Below are positions 43,696-54,100 of a stretch of DNA of 64,000 nucleotides, one piece after another. Origin of the DNA: Maribacter flavus (lineage in GTDB: Bacteria; Bacteroidota; Bacteroidia; Flavobacteriales; Flavobacteriaceae). Location: positions 2,285,857 through 2,349,856 of the forward strand of contig NZ_VUOE01000001.1 of NCBI RefSeq assembly GCF_008386635.1. The letters run 5' to 3'. Every line of letters begins with the position of its first letter. The stretch's first letter is position 1. Both the position numbers and the translations under genes were made by a program. Below the pieces are notes generated by a model. The model ran no database searches, was not told the DNA's origin, and saw only the letters and a list, made by a program, of their open reading frames with translations.

Positions 43696-45195
43696 ATGAA
43701 AATAAGTACCATTGGATTGAGGGATAATGTTTTTTTATTAAGGTCTTTATTATTTATTACGGTTATACTATTTATAAAGCCTAATATTTTTGGACAGGAT
43801 TCCCATGAAAATATACAAGAGGGAAATGTGAATAATGTTCTTTTTATTATGGTTGATGACTTATTTAACAATTTTAATGTTTATGACCTAAGAACTCCAA
43901 ATATAAATAAGTTAATAAATCGAGGTATGCTCTTTGATAGAGCTTATGCCCAAGCTCCACTCTGTAACCCTTCTAGATCTTCCATTCTTACAGGAAAGCG
44001 TCCCAATAATTTAAGAATTTGGAGCAATGCTCCACATTTTCGAGGAATACACCCACGAATAAAGACATTACCTGAAGTTTTTAAAGATCAAGGCTATACT
44101 GCCATTGGAATTGGCAAAATTTTCCATAATTGGGGCCAGGCCTTGATGGGAGACCCAAAATCTTGGTCGCGTCCTGAAATGTATCATTGGGCGGCACATA
44201 GCCAAGATTGGTATATACCGGGAAGGCCATTCGAAATACATGGAGATATACCTAAGGGAGCAGCCGTACAAATGGAGGATGTACCAGACGAAGCCTATTT
44301 AGATGGTAGAATAGCAAATGAAGCTATTAACACCCTGCGTAATTTACGTGAAACTCCTTTTTTTTTAGCAGTTGGTTTTTGGAAACCTCATTTACCATAT
44401 AATGCTCCAAAAAAATACTGGGATTATTATGATCGGTCAAAATTACCTAGTCTTTCATATACTGATGAAATAAATTCTATATCGGATTGGAATTATATAG
44501 ACTCTAATGAGGCAAGGTCATATTCCGATGTGCCCAAAAATGGACCTATTTCGGACAACAAAAAGTTGGAGTTAAGACATGGGTACTATGCTGCTATAAG
44601 TTTTTTGGATGCTCAGATTGGAAAGATAATAGATGAGCTTGAAAATTTGGACCTGATGGACAAAACTACGATTGTTTTTTTGTCGGATCATGGATATCAT
44701 GCAGGTGAGCATGGCCAGTTTGGCAAATGGACAAATTTTGAAATAGGAACACGCGTACCTTTGGTAGTATACAGTCCTAATTTGACAAAACCAGGATCCA
44801 AATCATCTTCAATCGTAGAGTTGATTGATTTATTTCCAACATTGGTCGAGATAGCCGATATAGATATTGAGAATCTTTCGCAAAAACTCGATGGTAATTC
44901 CCTATTACCCATATTTGAAAATCCTAAAAGGGAAATTAAGAAAATTGCTGTATCACAAATTCCTAGACCTCTTGGATCAGAAGCAAATTTTTCAATCATT
45001 GGTTCATCAATTAGGGATAAAGACTATAGGTACGTTCAATGGAAGTCCGTTAATAATGATAGTATAATCGCAGAAGAACTTTATAATCTTAAGCAGAACC
45101 TATTTAAGGTTGATAACATTATTAGTGACAAGCGAGAACAAAGGATAGTGCAGGGATTAAAGAGAAGCTTGAATGAAACACTTAAGGTAGAGTAA
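43696..45195 (+). CDS. Iduronate-2-sulfatase-like S1 sulfatase
   Basis: A 499-residue sulfatase with a signal peptide (LLFITVILFIKPNIFGQ). Metal site IMVDDLFNNFNVY; formylglycine motif C90-N-P-S-R94 (APLCNPSRSSILTGKRP). The pattern GIHPRIKTLPEVFKDQGY, GKIFHN and GFWKPHLPYNAPKKYWDYYD is that of iduronate-2-sulfatase-like enzymes (S1_7). In algal PULs this group acts on 2-O-sulfated uronic or other sugar residues, so it does not by itself imply iduronate. LSDHGYHAGEHGQFGKW closes the site. Operon member; the next frame opens 1 bp later. Confidence 0.92.
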   Translation: MKISTIGLRDNVFLLRSLLFITVILFIKPNIFGQDSHENIQEGNVNNVLFIMVDDLFNNFNVYDLRTPNINKLINRGMLFDRAYAQAPLCNPSRSSILTGKRPNNLRIWSNAPHFRGIHPRIKTLPEVFKDQGYTAIGIGKIFHNWGQALMGDPKSWSRPEMYHWAAHSQDWYIPGRPFEIHGDIPKGAAVQMEDVPDEAYLDGRIANEAINTLRNLRETPFFLAVGFWKPHLPYNAPKKYWDYYDRSKLPSLSYTDEINSISDWNYIDSNEARSYSDVPKNGPISDNKKLELRHGYYAAISFLDAQIGKIIDELENLDLMDKTTIVFLSDHGYHAGEHGQFGKWTNFEIGTRVPLVVYSPNLTKPGSKSSSIVELIDLFPTLVEIADIDIENLSQKLDGNSLLPIFENPKREIKKIAVSQIPRPLGSEANFSIIGSSIRDKDYRYVQWKSVNNDSIIAEELYNLKQNLFKVDNIISDKREQRIVQGLKRSLNETLKVE

Positions 45196-45256
45196 AATGG
45201 TAATAATGTATTTACTTCATTACAGAACGAAAAATGGACAGGGTCATCTAAATGGA

Positions 45257-46594
45257 ATGACCAACATTTATAGCTTATTGTTAGTTTTAATATTTTCAAT
45301 TAGTATAATCAATGGTCAGGAAAAACCTAATGTTATCCTGATTCTTGCTGATGATATGGCATTAGGGGATTTGGGGAATTTAAACGGTCGGTTGAACAAA
45401 ACTCCACACTTGGACCAATTAATGGATTCTGGAATGTTTTTCTCAAGTGCCTATTCGGCATCAGCCGTTTGTACTCCAGCGAGGGCAGCCCTATTAACAG
45501 GTAAGTATCCACATAAAACCGGTGCTGTAACTTTAAACATGGAACGTTTCCCTGAACTATCAAGGGTTAAATTGAATGAAAGGACCATTGGGGATTTGTT
45601 TCGAGAACAAGGTTATTCTACAGGATTAATTGGTAAATGGCATATAGGAGACGGTGAAGAATATCATCCATTAAGAAGGGGATTTCAAGAGTTTGTTGGA
45701 TTCAAAGGCTACGATGTTCCAAAGGATTACTATAACTATCGACTAGATTTTCAAGGTATTTACAGGGAGATTACAAATGAGTATTTAACAGATGTACTTA
45801 CTGAAAATGCTATTGAATTTGTAGAGGAGCATCAAAATGAACCCTTTTTTTTACATCTAGCTTATTACACGCCTCATCGACCTTTAAGTGCACCCCAGGA
45901 TTTAATAGATTTCTACTTGTCCAAGGGTTTTGATTTAAATACTGCAACAATATATGCAATGATCGAGGTAATGGATAAAGGAATCGGAAAGTTAATGCAA
46001 ACGTTGAAACAAAAAAGTCTTTTGAAAAATACGATAATCGTATTTGCAAGTGACAATGGACCAGATCCTCTTGTAGGAGAACGTTATAATCTGAATCAAA
46101 GAGGAACCAAATATACAATTAATGAGGGAGGAATACATGTGCCATTAATTTTCTATTGGGAGGGGAAAATAAAGCCAAGTATCCAAGAGCAGATAGTTCA
46201 TTTTACGGATATCCTACCGACCTTACTCGATTTGTGTAATTTAACAATATCAGATTCAATATCTTTTGATGGAGGAAGTATCGGGCCTCTTTTATTGGGT
46301 AGTTCACTCAACTTAGAACTTCCCCGATACAGATATTGGCAATGGAATAGGGGTATTCCTTATTATAGCCATAATGCAGCTATTAGAGATGGAGATTGGA
46401 AATTAGTCTTTCCTTATGTCTCCCGAGAAATGATTCATTCAGAGTCTGATTCCCTACCAATGCTTTATAACATTAAAGATGATCCATACGAAAAGAAAAA
46501 TCTTTCAAATATGGAAAAGACAAGATATAATACTATGTGGACAGAATTAAATCAGTGGGGTAGAGAAGTAGAGAGGCATCGTCTAACCAATTAA
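45257..46594 (+). CDS. S1-family sulfatase, exported
   Basis: A 445-residue sulfatase. The ATG at 45257 opens a clean signal peptide (MTNIYSLLLVLIFSISIING); an upstream ATG at 45197 would add 20 polar residues. Metal site LADDMALGDLGNLNG; formylglycine motif C72-T-P-A-R76 (SAVCTPARAALLTGK); GKWHIGD and FASDNGPDP follow. It is the shortest of the eight and the last sulfatase before the BNR/aldolase/symporter group. Confidence 0.92.
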   Translation: MTNIYSLLLVLIFSISIINGQEKPNVILILADDMALGDLGNLNGRLNKTPHLDQLMDSGMFFSSAYSASAVCTPARAALLTGKYPHKTGAVTLNMERFPELSRVKLNERTIGDLFREQGYSTGLIGKWHIGDGEEYHPLRRGFQEFVGFKGYDVPKDYYNYRLDFQGIYREITNEYLTDVLTENAIEFVEEHQNEPFFLHLAYYTPHRPLSAPQDLIDFYLSKGFDLNTATIYAMIEVMDKGIGKLMQTLKQKSLLKNTIIVFASDNGPDPLVGERYNLNQRGTKYTINEGGIHVPLIFYWEGKIKPSIQEQIVHFTDILPTLLDLCNLTISDSISFDGGSIGPLLLGSSLNLELPRYRYWQWNRGIPYYSHNAAIRDGDWKLVFPYVSREMIHSESDSLPMLYNIKDDPYEKKNLSNMEKTRYNTMWTELNQWGREVERHRLTN

Positions 46595-46613
46595 TAAAAT
46601 ATTATTGAAAAGA

Positions 46614-47783
46614 ATGAAATATTCGATATTCTTATTAATGGTCTTTACTATGGTATGTTCTTGCCAAGAAAGTTCAAAGGAGCAAAAAAGAATGGATAAA
46701 CAGAGTAAGGATAAAACCAATGATACTCTTTATTCAAAAAGTTTTTTAATTCCTCCGATTTCTGAGCAAGGTGAGGGGGCTTACCTAAAAGGTGAATTAC
46801 TTTACTCCTTAAATGATAAACCTACACCTGAATGTCATGCATCTACTATTGTGGAAACTCCAACAGGTTTACTGTGTGCTTTCTTTGCAGGCACCCACGA
46901 GAAAAATCCAGATGTTGGTATTAGGATATCAAGATTGGTCGATGGAAACTGGACAAGGCCAATAGAAGTTGCAAATGGTATTCAGAATGACACACTTCGT
47001 TACCCTACTTGGAACCCAGTATTGTTTCAACCAGAGAACGGACCCCTTATGTTGTTTTATAAAATAGGTCCGGATCCCAGGACATGGTGGGGTATGCTTA
47101 TGACTTCGAATGATGAAGGTAAATCATGGTCAAAACCATCAAAATTAGGGAAAAACGATAAAATTGGTGATTTACTTGGCCCTATAAAAAACAAACCTAT
47201 TCAACTAGCAGATGGAACAATTATATGCCCTTCAAGTACGGAATTTGAATCAGGTGATGGAGATGATAAGTGGATGGTACACTTTGAAATGACCAAGGAT
47301 TTAGGAAAAACATGGGAAGTAGTAGGCCCAATCAATGATGGGAATGAATTTGATGCAATTCAACCAAGTATTCTAACGTATCCAGATAAAAAAATGCAAG
47401 TGCTTTGCAGAACTAGGCAGGATGTTATTGCGGAAAGCTGGTCAGAGGATAATGGTAAGACCTGGAGCGAAATGAAAGCTACAAGCCTTCCTAATCCAAA
47501 TTCAGGAACAGATGCGGTTACTTTAAAGGATGGCAGACAATTATTGGTCTATAATCATACAACCAAAAAGGGTGCGGAACCAAATAACAGGAATATGTTA
47601 AATCTGGCAATATCTGAAGATGGGCATAATTGGAAACCCGTAATGACTCTTGAAACAAAACCTGCCAAAGCAGGCTATTCCTATCCGGCAATTATTCAAA
47701 CCTCTGATGGTTTTGTTCATATTACTTACACCTATCTAAGACAATCAATTAAACATGTGGTCATAGACCCGACTAAAATTTAA
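46614..47783 (+). CDS. BNR-repeat ('sialidase-like') lipoprotein
   Basis: A 389-residue protein with lipoprotein signal (FLLMVFTMVCSC). It has the six-bladed BNR fold with Asp-box-like motifs SNDEGKSWSK, TKDLGKTWEV, SEDNGKTWSE and ISEDGHNWKP. Family members are annotated as exo-sialidases, but the diagnostic FRIP/YRIP motif of true GH33 sialidases is not seen; the N-terminal core instead reads ECHASTIVETPTGLLCAFF. It probably hydrolyses or binds a charged glycan terminus at the cell surface. It is encoded 15 bp upstream of a DHDPS/NAL-family aldolase and then a symporter, a frequent trio. Sialic acid is possible but not demonstrated. Confidence 0.8.
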   Translation: MKYSIFLLMVFTMVCSCQESSKEQKRMDKQSKDKTNDTLYSKSFLIPPISEQGEGAYLKGELLYSLNDKPTPECHASTIVETPTGLLCAFFAGTHEKNPDVGIRISRLVDGNWTRPIEVANGIQNDTLRYPTWNPVLFQPENGPLMLFYKIGPDPRTWWGMLMTSNDEGKSWSKPSKLGKNDKIGDLLGPIKNKPIQLADGTIICPSSTEFESGDGDDKWMVHFEMTKDLGKTWEVVGPINDGNEFDAIQPSILTYPDKKMQVLCRTRQDVIAESWSEDNGKTWSEMKATSLPNPNSGTDAVTLKDGRQLLVYNHTTKKGAEPNNRNMLNLAISEDGHNWKPVMTLETKPAKAGYSYPAIIQTSDGFVHITYTYLRQSIKHVVIDPTKI

Positions 47784-47798
47784 TCGTAAAACACTATA

Positions 47799-48719
47799 AT
47801 GGCAGAAAAATTTAAGGGCATAATCCCTCCGATGATTACCCCAATTTTATCCAATTCTAAATTGGACTATGATGGAGTCGGTAAAATTGTAAATCACCTT
47901 ATAGAAGGAGGAGTCAACGGAATTTTTATTCTTGGAACAACAGGGGAATCAATTAGCCTTAGTTATGAGTCAAGAAGAAATCTAATCAAAGAAACTGCGA
48001 CTCGGATAGAAGGCAGGGTGCCATTATTGGTAGGAATCACAGACACATCAATAGAAGAAAGTCTAAATCTGGCATCATTAGCATACGAATCAGGTGCGGA
48101 GGCAGTTGTGGCCACTCCTCCTTTTTATTTCCACCTTGGGCAAGAAGAATTGTTTGAATATTATTGGGATTTGGCAAATCAAACTAAGTTGCCATTATTT
48201 TTATACAATATGCCCTCCATGACTAAAATTTCCATGTCAGTGGAGACAGCTGTCAGATTATCGCAACATCCAAACATAATTGGTCTCAAGGATAGTTCGG
48301 CAAACACGGTTTATTTTCAGGCTTTAAAATATTCGATAAAAAGAAAAGATTTTTCCTTGTTTGTTGGTCCCGAGGAAATAATGGCTGAGACTGTTTTAAT
48401 GGGTGGTAGCGGTGGCGTTACTGGAGGGGCAAATCTTTTCCCAAAGCTTTATGTTAAAATGTACGAAGCGGCTTTAGCACATGACTTTGATAGAATTAAG
48501 ATTTTTCAAAAACAGATTTTGGAAATAGCTACTTTATTATACACAGTAGGTAAGTATAACTCTAGTTACTTAAAGGGTGTAAAGGGTGCTGCCTCGCTAT
48601 TGGGTTTATGTGAAAATCAAATGGCCTCTCCTCTTAAACCTTTTTTGCCAAAGGAAATGGAAAAGATTTCAACTAATCTTGAGGGTATAATGGCCAATTT
48701 AAATAAGCTTCCACTCTAG
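47799..48719 (+). CDS. DHDPS/N-acetylneuraminate-lyase-family aldolase
   Basis: A 306-residue class I aldolase of the DapA/NanA family (TIM barrel, cytoplasmic). The Schiff-base Lys is Lys164 (IGLKDSS), the catalytic Tyr is Tyr136 (LYNMPS), and the pyruvate-binding loop is GTTGES (46-51). Loop wording is closer to DHDPS and 2-keto-3-deoxy sugar acid aldolases (GTTGE) than to E. coli NanA (GSTGE), but this does not settle substrate. Housekeeping lysine synthesis is unlikely, since the gene lies in a LacI-controlled PUL between a BNR lipoprotein and a sugar symporter. It probably cleaves or forms a keto-acid sugar, releasing pyruvate. Confidence 0.85.
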   Translation: MAEKFKGIIPPMITPILSNSKLDYDGVGKIVNHLIEGGVNGIFILGTTGESISLSYESRRNLIKETATRIEGRVPLLVGITDTSIEESLNLASLAYESGAEAVVATPPFYFHLGQEELFEYYWDLANQTKLPLFLYNMPSMTKISMSVETAVRLSQHPNIIGLKDSSANTVYFQALKYSIKRKDFSLFVGPEEIMAETVLMGGSGGVTGGANLFPKLYVKMYEAALAHDFDRIKIFQKQILEIATLLYTVGKYNSSYLKGVKGAASLLGLCENQMASPLKPFLPKEMEKISTNLEGIMANLNKLPL

Positions 48720-48768
48720 GCGTAGATATCGACTATTTAAAAAATAATTAACCAGAAACTATTAACAA

Positions 48769-50268
48769 ATGAGTACAATTGATATAATGGTTTTTTTGGC
48801 CTATATCATTGGTATAGCTGTATTTGGAGGGTCTTTTTTTAAGAATAACAAGTCTTCATCTTCTTATACTATAGGAAACAATGATATACCAGGATGGGTG
48901 GTGACCATGTCGATATTTGCGACATTTGTTAGTAGTATTAGTTACCTAGCTCTCCCCGGAAATGCATTTTTATCAAATTGGAATGCCTTTGCCTTTAGTC
49001 TTTCTTTACCTATAGCTTCCCTTATAGCGGTAAAGTTTTTCGTTCCCTTATATAGAAAGATAAATAGCCCATCAGCGTACACTTATATGGAGCAACGATT
49101 TGGACCATGGGCTCGGCTCTATGTTTCGCTTTGTTATTTATTAACACAATTAATGCGAATAGGGACAATTCTATACCTATTGGCATTGACACTCAATGCT
49201 ATCGCAGGCTGGGATATTCCAGCCATAATAATTATCACAGGTGTAGTGGTAGCGATTTATTCCATGTTGGGAGGAATATCAGCGGTTCTTTGGACGGATG
49301 CAATTCAAGGAATAATATTGATTGCAGGAGCTGTAGTCTGTGTTGTGTACATTTTATTAAATATGCCAGAAGGTCCTTCTCAAGTTTTCGATCTAGCGAC
49401 AGCTAATGATAAATTTAGCTTGGGAAGTTTCAGTTTATCACTTACAGATTCCACATTTTGGGTAGTACTCATCTACGGGATTTTCATTAATCTACAGAAC
49501 TATGGTATAGACCAGAATTATGTACAGCGTTATATGGCCTCCAAATCCGATAAGGCTGCCCAACGTTCTGCATTGGTTGGAGGCCTGATATATGTTCCCG
49601 TTTCCGCTCTTTTCCTATTTATAGGAACAGCCTTATTTGCTTATTACGATAGTGCTGCAAATCTACCTTTGGAATTACAAGACCCTAGTAAAAGTGACAG
49701 AGTATTTCCATACTTCATTGTGAATGCCCTTCCAGAAGGCCTTAGCGGCTTATTGGTGGCATCGATTTTTGCTGCAGGTATGAGTACTATTTCTACTAGT
49801 TTTAATAGTTCTGCAACCGTTTTTTTAACGGATTACTATAACAAATACTTCAAAAGCAATGCTACCGATAAGGAAGGCATGAAAGTGCTTTATATCTCAT
49901 CGGCAGTCATCAGCGTACTGGGAATTTTAATTGCAATTGCAATGATAAATGTAAAAAGTGCTTTGGATGCCTGGTGGGGCCTTGCCTCAATATTCAGTGG
50001 AGGTATGCTTGGATTGTTTTTGTTAGGTGTTGTTTCAAAATCGAAAAATGTTATAGGTGCTATTATTGGTACTGTAGCAGGAATTTTAGTCATTATATGG
50101 TTAAGTCTTTCAGATATTCTTTTTGGTGAAGGTTCTTTGGGAAGTTCTTTCCATACCTACCTCACCATAGTGTTTGGTACTATTGTAATATTTCTGGTAG
50201 GGTTTTTAATTTCTATTCTATTCAATAAAAAAGATGGTGAAACATTAACAGTAGATGATAATTCTTAA
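48769..50268 (+). CDS. Sodium:solute symporter (SSS family)
   Basis: A 499-residue inner-membrane transporter with about 13 predicted helices, starting DIMVFLAYIIGIAVFGGSFF. SSS family hallmarks are NDIPGWVVTMSIFATFVSSISYL, 'LGGISAVLWTDAIQGIILI' and the conserved FAAGMSTISTSFNSSATV segment. It should import the monosaccharide or keto sugar acid freed outside, driven by Na+. Last gene of the island B PUL, 49 bp after the aldolase and followed by a strong terminator. Neighbouring BNR and aldolase genes point to a sialic-acid-like or deoxy-sugar substrate, FucI to L-fucose; the sequence cannot decide. Confidence 0.93.
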   Translation: MSTIDIMVFLAYIIGIAVFGGSFFKNNKSSSSYTIGNNDIPGWVVTMSIFATFVSSISYLALPGNAFLSNWNAFAFSLSLPIASLIAVKFFVPLYRKINSPSAYTYMEQRFGPWARLYVSLCYLLTQLMRIGTILYLLALTLNAIAGWDIPAIIIITGVVVAIYSMLGGISAVLWTDAIQGIILIAGAVVCVVYILLNMPEGPSQVFDLATANDKFSLGSFSLSLTDSTFWVVLIYGIFINLQNYGIDQNYVQRYMASKSDKAAQRSALVGGLIYVPVSALFLFIGTALFAYYDSAANLPLELQDPSKSDRVFPYFIVNALPEGLSGLLVASIFAAGMSTISTSFNSSATVFLTDYYNKYFKSNATDKEGMKVLYISSAVISVLGILIAIAMINVKSALDAWWGLASIFSGGMLGLFLLGVVSKSKNVIGAIIGTVAGILVIIWLSLSDILFGEGSLGSSFHTYLTIVFGTIVIFLVGFLISILFNKKDGETLTVDDNS

Positions 50269-50315
50269 AAAATAAAAATACAGTTTTGTATTGTTTGAGT
50301 TGTTAGTTTAATGCG

Positions 50316-50352
50316 GACAAGGGTAGACATTCTTTCTATCCTTGTCTTTTTT
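50316..50352 (+). terminator. Terminator of the island B PUL
   Basis: GACAAGGGTAG (50316-50326) pairs with CTATCCTTGTC (50336-50346; one G-T pair), then TTTTTT. It ends the plus-strand operon and may also end the minus-strand restriction operon from the other side. Confidence 0.85.
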
Positions 50353-50370
50353 CGTTTAATCTATAGTTTC

Positions 50371-51102
50371 TTATTTAATTATACTCCAATTATCCCAATA
50401 ATAATCGATAGGATTGTCTAATGTACCTATGTAAATTTTTTCATCTCTAATTTTAAGTACTACCCGAAACCTACCATGAGTTTGTATATTTTTAATGGCA
50501 TTGGAATGAATTAATTCCTCAATCTTGTTGGCGGTAAGTATTACTGCGGATTTTGTTTGATCTTCATGTATCATTACAAAAACATAGAAAACATTTCCAG
50601 CATAATCCCTTTCAAGCGAAACTTTACGCATGTCGAAAACATAGCTATTTCCGCTTAGAAGATTGGATGTTTTAACCTGTAGTGAAAATAATTTATTATT
50701 CTTGGTGGCAATGATGTCCATACCAATGTCCACGCTCATTATGCTTGCATTGTATCCTCTGAACAAAAGTTCTGAAGTCACATAATGTTCCCCGCCCTTA
50801 CCTATAAACCCGCTCCCAATTTTCTCTAAAATCTCTTTCTTTTTTTTAGTGCTAACTGTCTCTTTTTTCTTTGGTTTATTTGGATTGATATTTAAAGTGG
50901 CTGGCGCTGTTTTTATGAAATCTGAATGGACTCCATTTTTATTTACATCTGTAATTAATTGGGCATTCATAGAGGATTCCGGAGTATTTCCATTGGTCTC
51001 AAGAATACCCGCTTCCAAAGCTAAACGTGTGATTTCTTTATAGTGCAGTGGTTTGCCCGAATCCTTTAAAATTTTTAATGCAGATGATTTAAACCTATTC
51101 AT
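50371..51102 (-). CDS. HARE-HTH plus PD-(D/E)XK-like nuclease
   Basis: A 243-residue two-domain protein. Residues 1-72 read as a HARE-HTH winged helix (SSALKILKDSGKPLHYKEIT...AQLITDV), a domain found in restriction enzymes and chromatin proteins. After a Lys-rich linker (about 75-92), residues 98-200 show a PD-(D/E)XK pattern: Glu105 (KGGEHYV), Asp125 and Asp129 (VDIGMDII), and Gln142-Val-Lys144 (LQVKTS), with Gln in place of the usual Glu/Asp. It ends just before hsdR's stop (24 bp apart) on the same strand, so it is likely the last gene of the restriction operon. An accessory restriction nuclease is my inference. Confidence 0.7.
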   Translation of the reverse strand: MNRFKSSALKILKDSGKPLHYKEITRLALEAGILETNGNTPESSMNAQLITDVNKNGVHSDFIKTAPATLNINPNKPKKKETVSTKKKKEILEKIGSGFIGKGGEHYVTSELLFRGYNASIMSVDIGMDIIATKNNKLFSLQVKTSNLLSGNSYVFDMRKVSLERDYAGNVFYVFVMIHEDQTKSAVILTANKIEELIHSNAIKNIQTHGRFRVVLKIRDEKIYIGTLDNPIDYYWDNWSIIK

Positions 51103-51126
51103 AATTAAATAATTTCCTTAAAAACA

Positions 51127-54100
51127 CTACCCACTCAAAGGCCATTCCCCATACTGACCCTCAGCTTGTTCAATAACCTCCTTGAGTAGTTTGTCCAATT
51201 CGGAAAATGGGACTTTTCCCCTGAGTTCTTTTTTTACGGCCAAACGTATGGCGGCCCTGGCATTCTCCTTTTTGGTCCAATCCAACTGGAGGTTTTTCTT
51301 AACGGAATCAACTACCGCATGAACCAAATCCTGTATAGGGCCAGCTTCATTAATGATTGCACTGTTTGCCGATAGCAAATCGTAAAAGGCCAGCTCATCT
51401 TCAGTCAGCCCCAGTTCTTTTGTTCGCTTGTCGTCTTCCTTCATTGTGTTGGCAATATCCAACAAGTGTTTTATGGCTGCAATGGAGTCCAAACTGTTCT
51501 TGTGGTATTTGCCCAAGACCTTTTCGAGTTCGTCCTTAAGTTTTTTCCCCTTTTTAATGTTCTTCTGCATCCGAATTTTCAGCTCATCATTGATAATCCT
51601 GCGTAGCAGTTCTATTTTAATATTTTCATTCCCTTTGTCCTTTGCAATGGCTTGGAAGGAATCATCGATAATTGAAATATCGATATTATCCAAATCATAC
51701 ATGGCCGCTAGGTCAACGATTGCTTGGGATGCCAAGGATTTACTAATCAAGTCTTTTATCCGTTCGTTTTTGGCTCTTTGTGGGCCGGGAGGATATTTTA
51801 TCTTGCGTATTTGTTCCCGTAGCTTCTGAATGATTCCAATCTCTTCCTGAACGTCCCAAATTCGCTCATCGGAACTTGTCATGGCTACCAGCTCGCTTAA
51901 TTTTCGTTCTTGTTTCAAGAAGTTTTCCGTGGTGGGGTCATCCTTTAATAGATTATTGACGATTGTTCCTGCCCATTTCATTTTTTGGATATCGTTGAAG
52001 TCCATTACTTCTGATAGTTCAACACCACCAATGAGCTCTTTGACAACGGACAACTGTTCAAGACAAAGTTCTACGGCTTCATCCATATCTATAGTAGGCT
52101 TACCCTTGCCACCACTACCAGTATACTTTTTGGTTGCTTCTGCCAGGTATCCCGAAATGCCAATAAAATCAACCACCAATCCATTGGGTTTATTTTCGAA
52201 CACCCTGTTCACTCGGGCAATGGCCTGCATCAAGTTATGACCTTTCATGATTTTGTCCACATACATCGTATGGGCGCAAGGGGCATCGAAACCGGTCAAC
52301 CACATGTCCCTTACAATAACAATTTTAAGTGGGTCCTCCGGATTTCTGAACCTACTTTTGATGGCCTCCATGGCATTTTTTGTTCGCATATGCGGATTCC
52401 ATTCCTTAGGGTCTTTACCGGGGTTGCTCGTCATAATGACAGCCATTTCCGGGCAACCTTCCAATTTGCTCAGAGCATTGTACATTTTTACGCAGTTCCT
52501 GCGACTCATACATACGATCATGGCCTTTCCTTCTAAAGTCGCCGTTCGGGTTTTGAAGTGTTTTAGTATATCCTTGGCCACCGTTTCAACCCGGTCTTCG
52601 GCCCCGGCGGCATCCTCAATGGCAGCCCAAACACCAACAGTGGTGTCTTCATCCCTTTCCTCCACTTCCTCAAGTTCACGGGTAAATTCCGCTTTAATAT
52701 TCAAGGGGACCATTTTGGGTTCGTAGTGGATAGGTACCGTGGCACCATCCTTGACCGCCTGTAAAATGTCGTAGGTATGAATGGTCTTTCCAAAAACCAT
52801 TTCTGTATCCGCATCTTTGTTATCTACCGGGGTTCCCGTAAAACCTATAAAGGACGCATTTGGTAAAGCCCTTCGAATATTCTGTGCAAAACCCCCGCTT
52901 TCAAAGCCATACTGAGTGCGGTGGGCCTCATCGGCCATAACGATGAGATTATATCGTTCACTAAGTATGGGATGCTGTAGTTCCTTTCCGTTATCAGTCC
53001 CTTTGAGACGAAATTTTTCAATGGTGGTAAATATAACCCCACCGCCATCTGTGCTCAACAAGTTCCTTAAATCATTCGTACTTTCTGCATGTTGAACATT
53101 GCCCACCAAATCCTTGGCCAGAATAAAGTTGTCATACAGTTGCTCGTCCAAATCGGAGCGGTCTACTTGAATCACAATTGTTGGGTTCTTCAATTCCGGT
53201 CTTTGGCGCAGGATACCGGTAAGGATGGCCATACTTATACTTTTACCGGAACCTTGCGTATGCCAAATGACCCCAAGCCTACCGTCACCCTCCGGCTTCA
53301 TGTTGTTCAAACTACTTTCAACGGCTTTGTTTATTCCCCAATATTGGTGGTATTTGGCCCCTTTTTTTATGATTTTTCCATTATGGTCCTCGTGGAAAAT
53401 GAAGTGTTGCAAGTAATTTAATAGGGTTTCTTTTGGAAAAAGGCCATGAAGTAACGTTTCCAGTTGAAGGTCTTCATCCTGTTCCGTGTCATGACCCTCC
53501 AAACTTTTCCAAGGCGCATACCATTCAAAGCTGGAACTGTACATACCATGTAATGCCCGCATACCGTCCGACACTATACAAATGGCATTATAGTCAAATA
53601 ATTGGGGAATGTCCAGCACATAGTTTTCAATTTGATTATGGGCGTTTTCTACACTGACCTTGGCATCAAATGGATTTTTAAACTCGAATAGGATGAGGGG
53701 TAGCCCATTGATAAAAATTAGCAAATCCGTTCTGCGGCTGTTCTTACCCAAAATGGGGACTTCGTCCGAAACAATAAAACTGTTGTTTTCTGGATTTTTA
53801 TAGTCGAGAGGGTATAGGTGCTTGGCCTTTTCGTTTCCTTGGGCATCTTTCCAAGAAATACTGATGCCCTGGGTCATTTTTTTATGAAATTCCCAGTTGC
53901 GATAGTGCACTTCCATACCCGTTAATTGTGTAAACTGGGCCATGGCTTCGTTTAGGGCAGTCTCAGGAACCTCTGGATATTGATGAGTTAGAAATTTTTT
54001 TAATTCCGACTCCAACACCACTTTTTTAGGGTCCCTTTCTAGGGAAGTTCCATTGATATGAACATAGCCTAATTCTTTCAACCAATCTATGGCCGCATTC

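Noticed and set aside
46614-47783. Genuine GH33 exo-sialidase
   Set aside because: Asp-box repeats are clear, but the FRIP/YRIP motif and a recognisable arginine triad context are not seen, so only 'BNR, sialidase-like' is supported.
47799-48719. Housekeeping dihydrodipicolinate synthase (dapA)
   Set aside because: The family fits but the genomic context is a sugar-utilisation operon, and the sequence does not identify substrate; I kept the broad family name.
51400-53660. Long open frames antisense to hsdR
   Set aside because: They overlap a complete, motif-rich hsdR gene and encode no recognisable domain; they are by-products of its codon usage.
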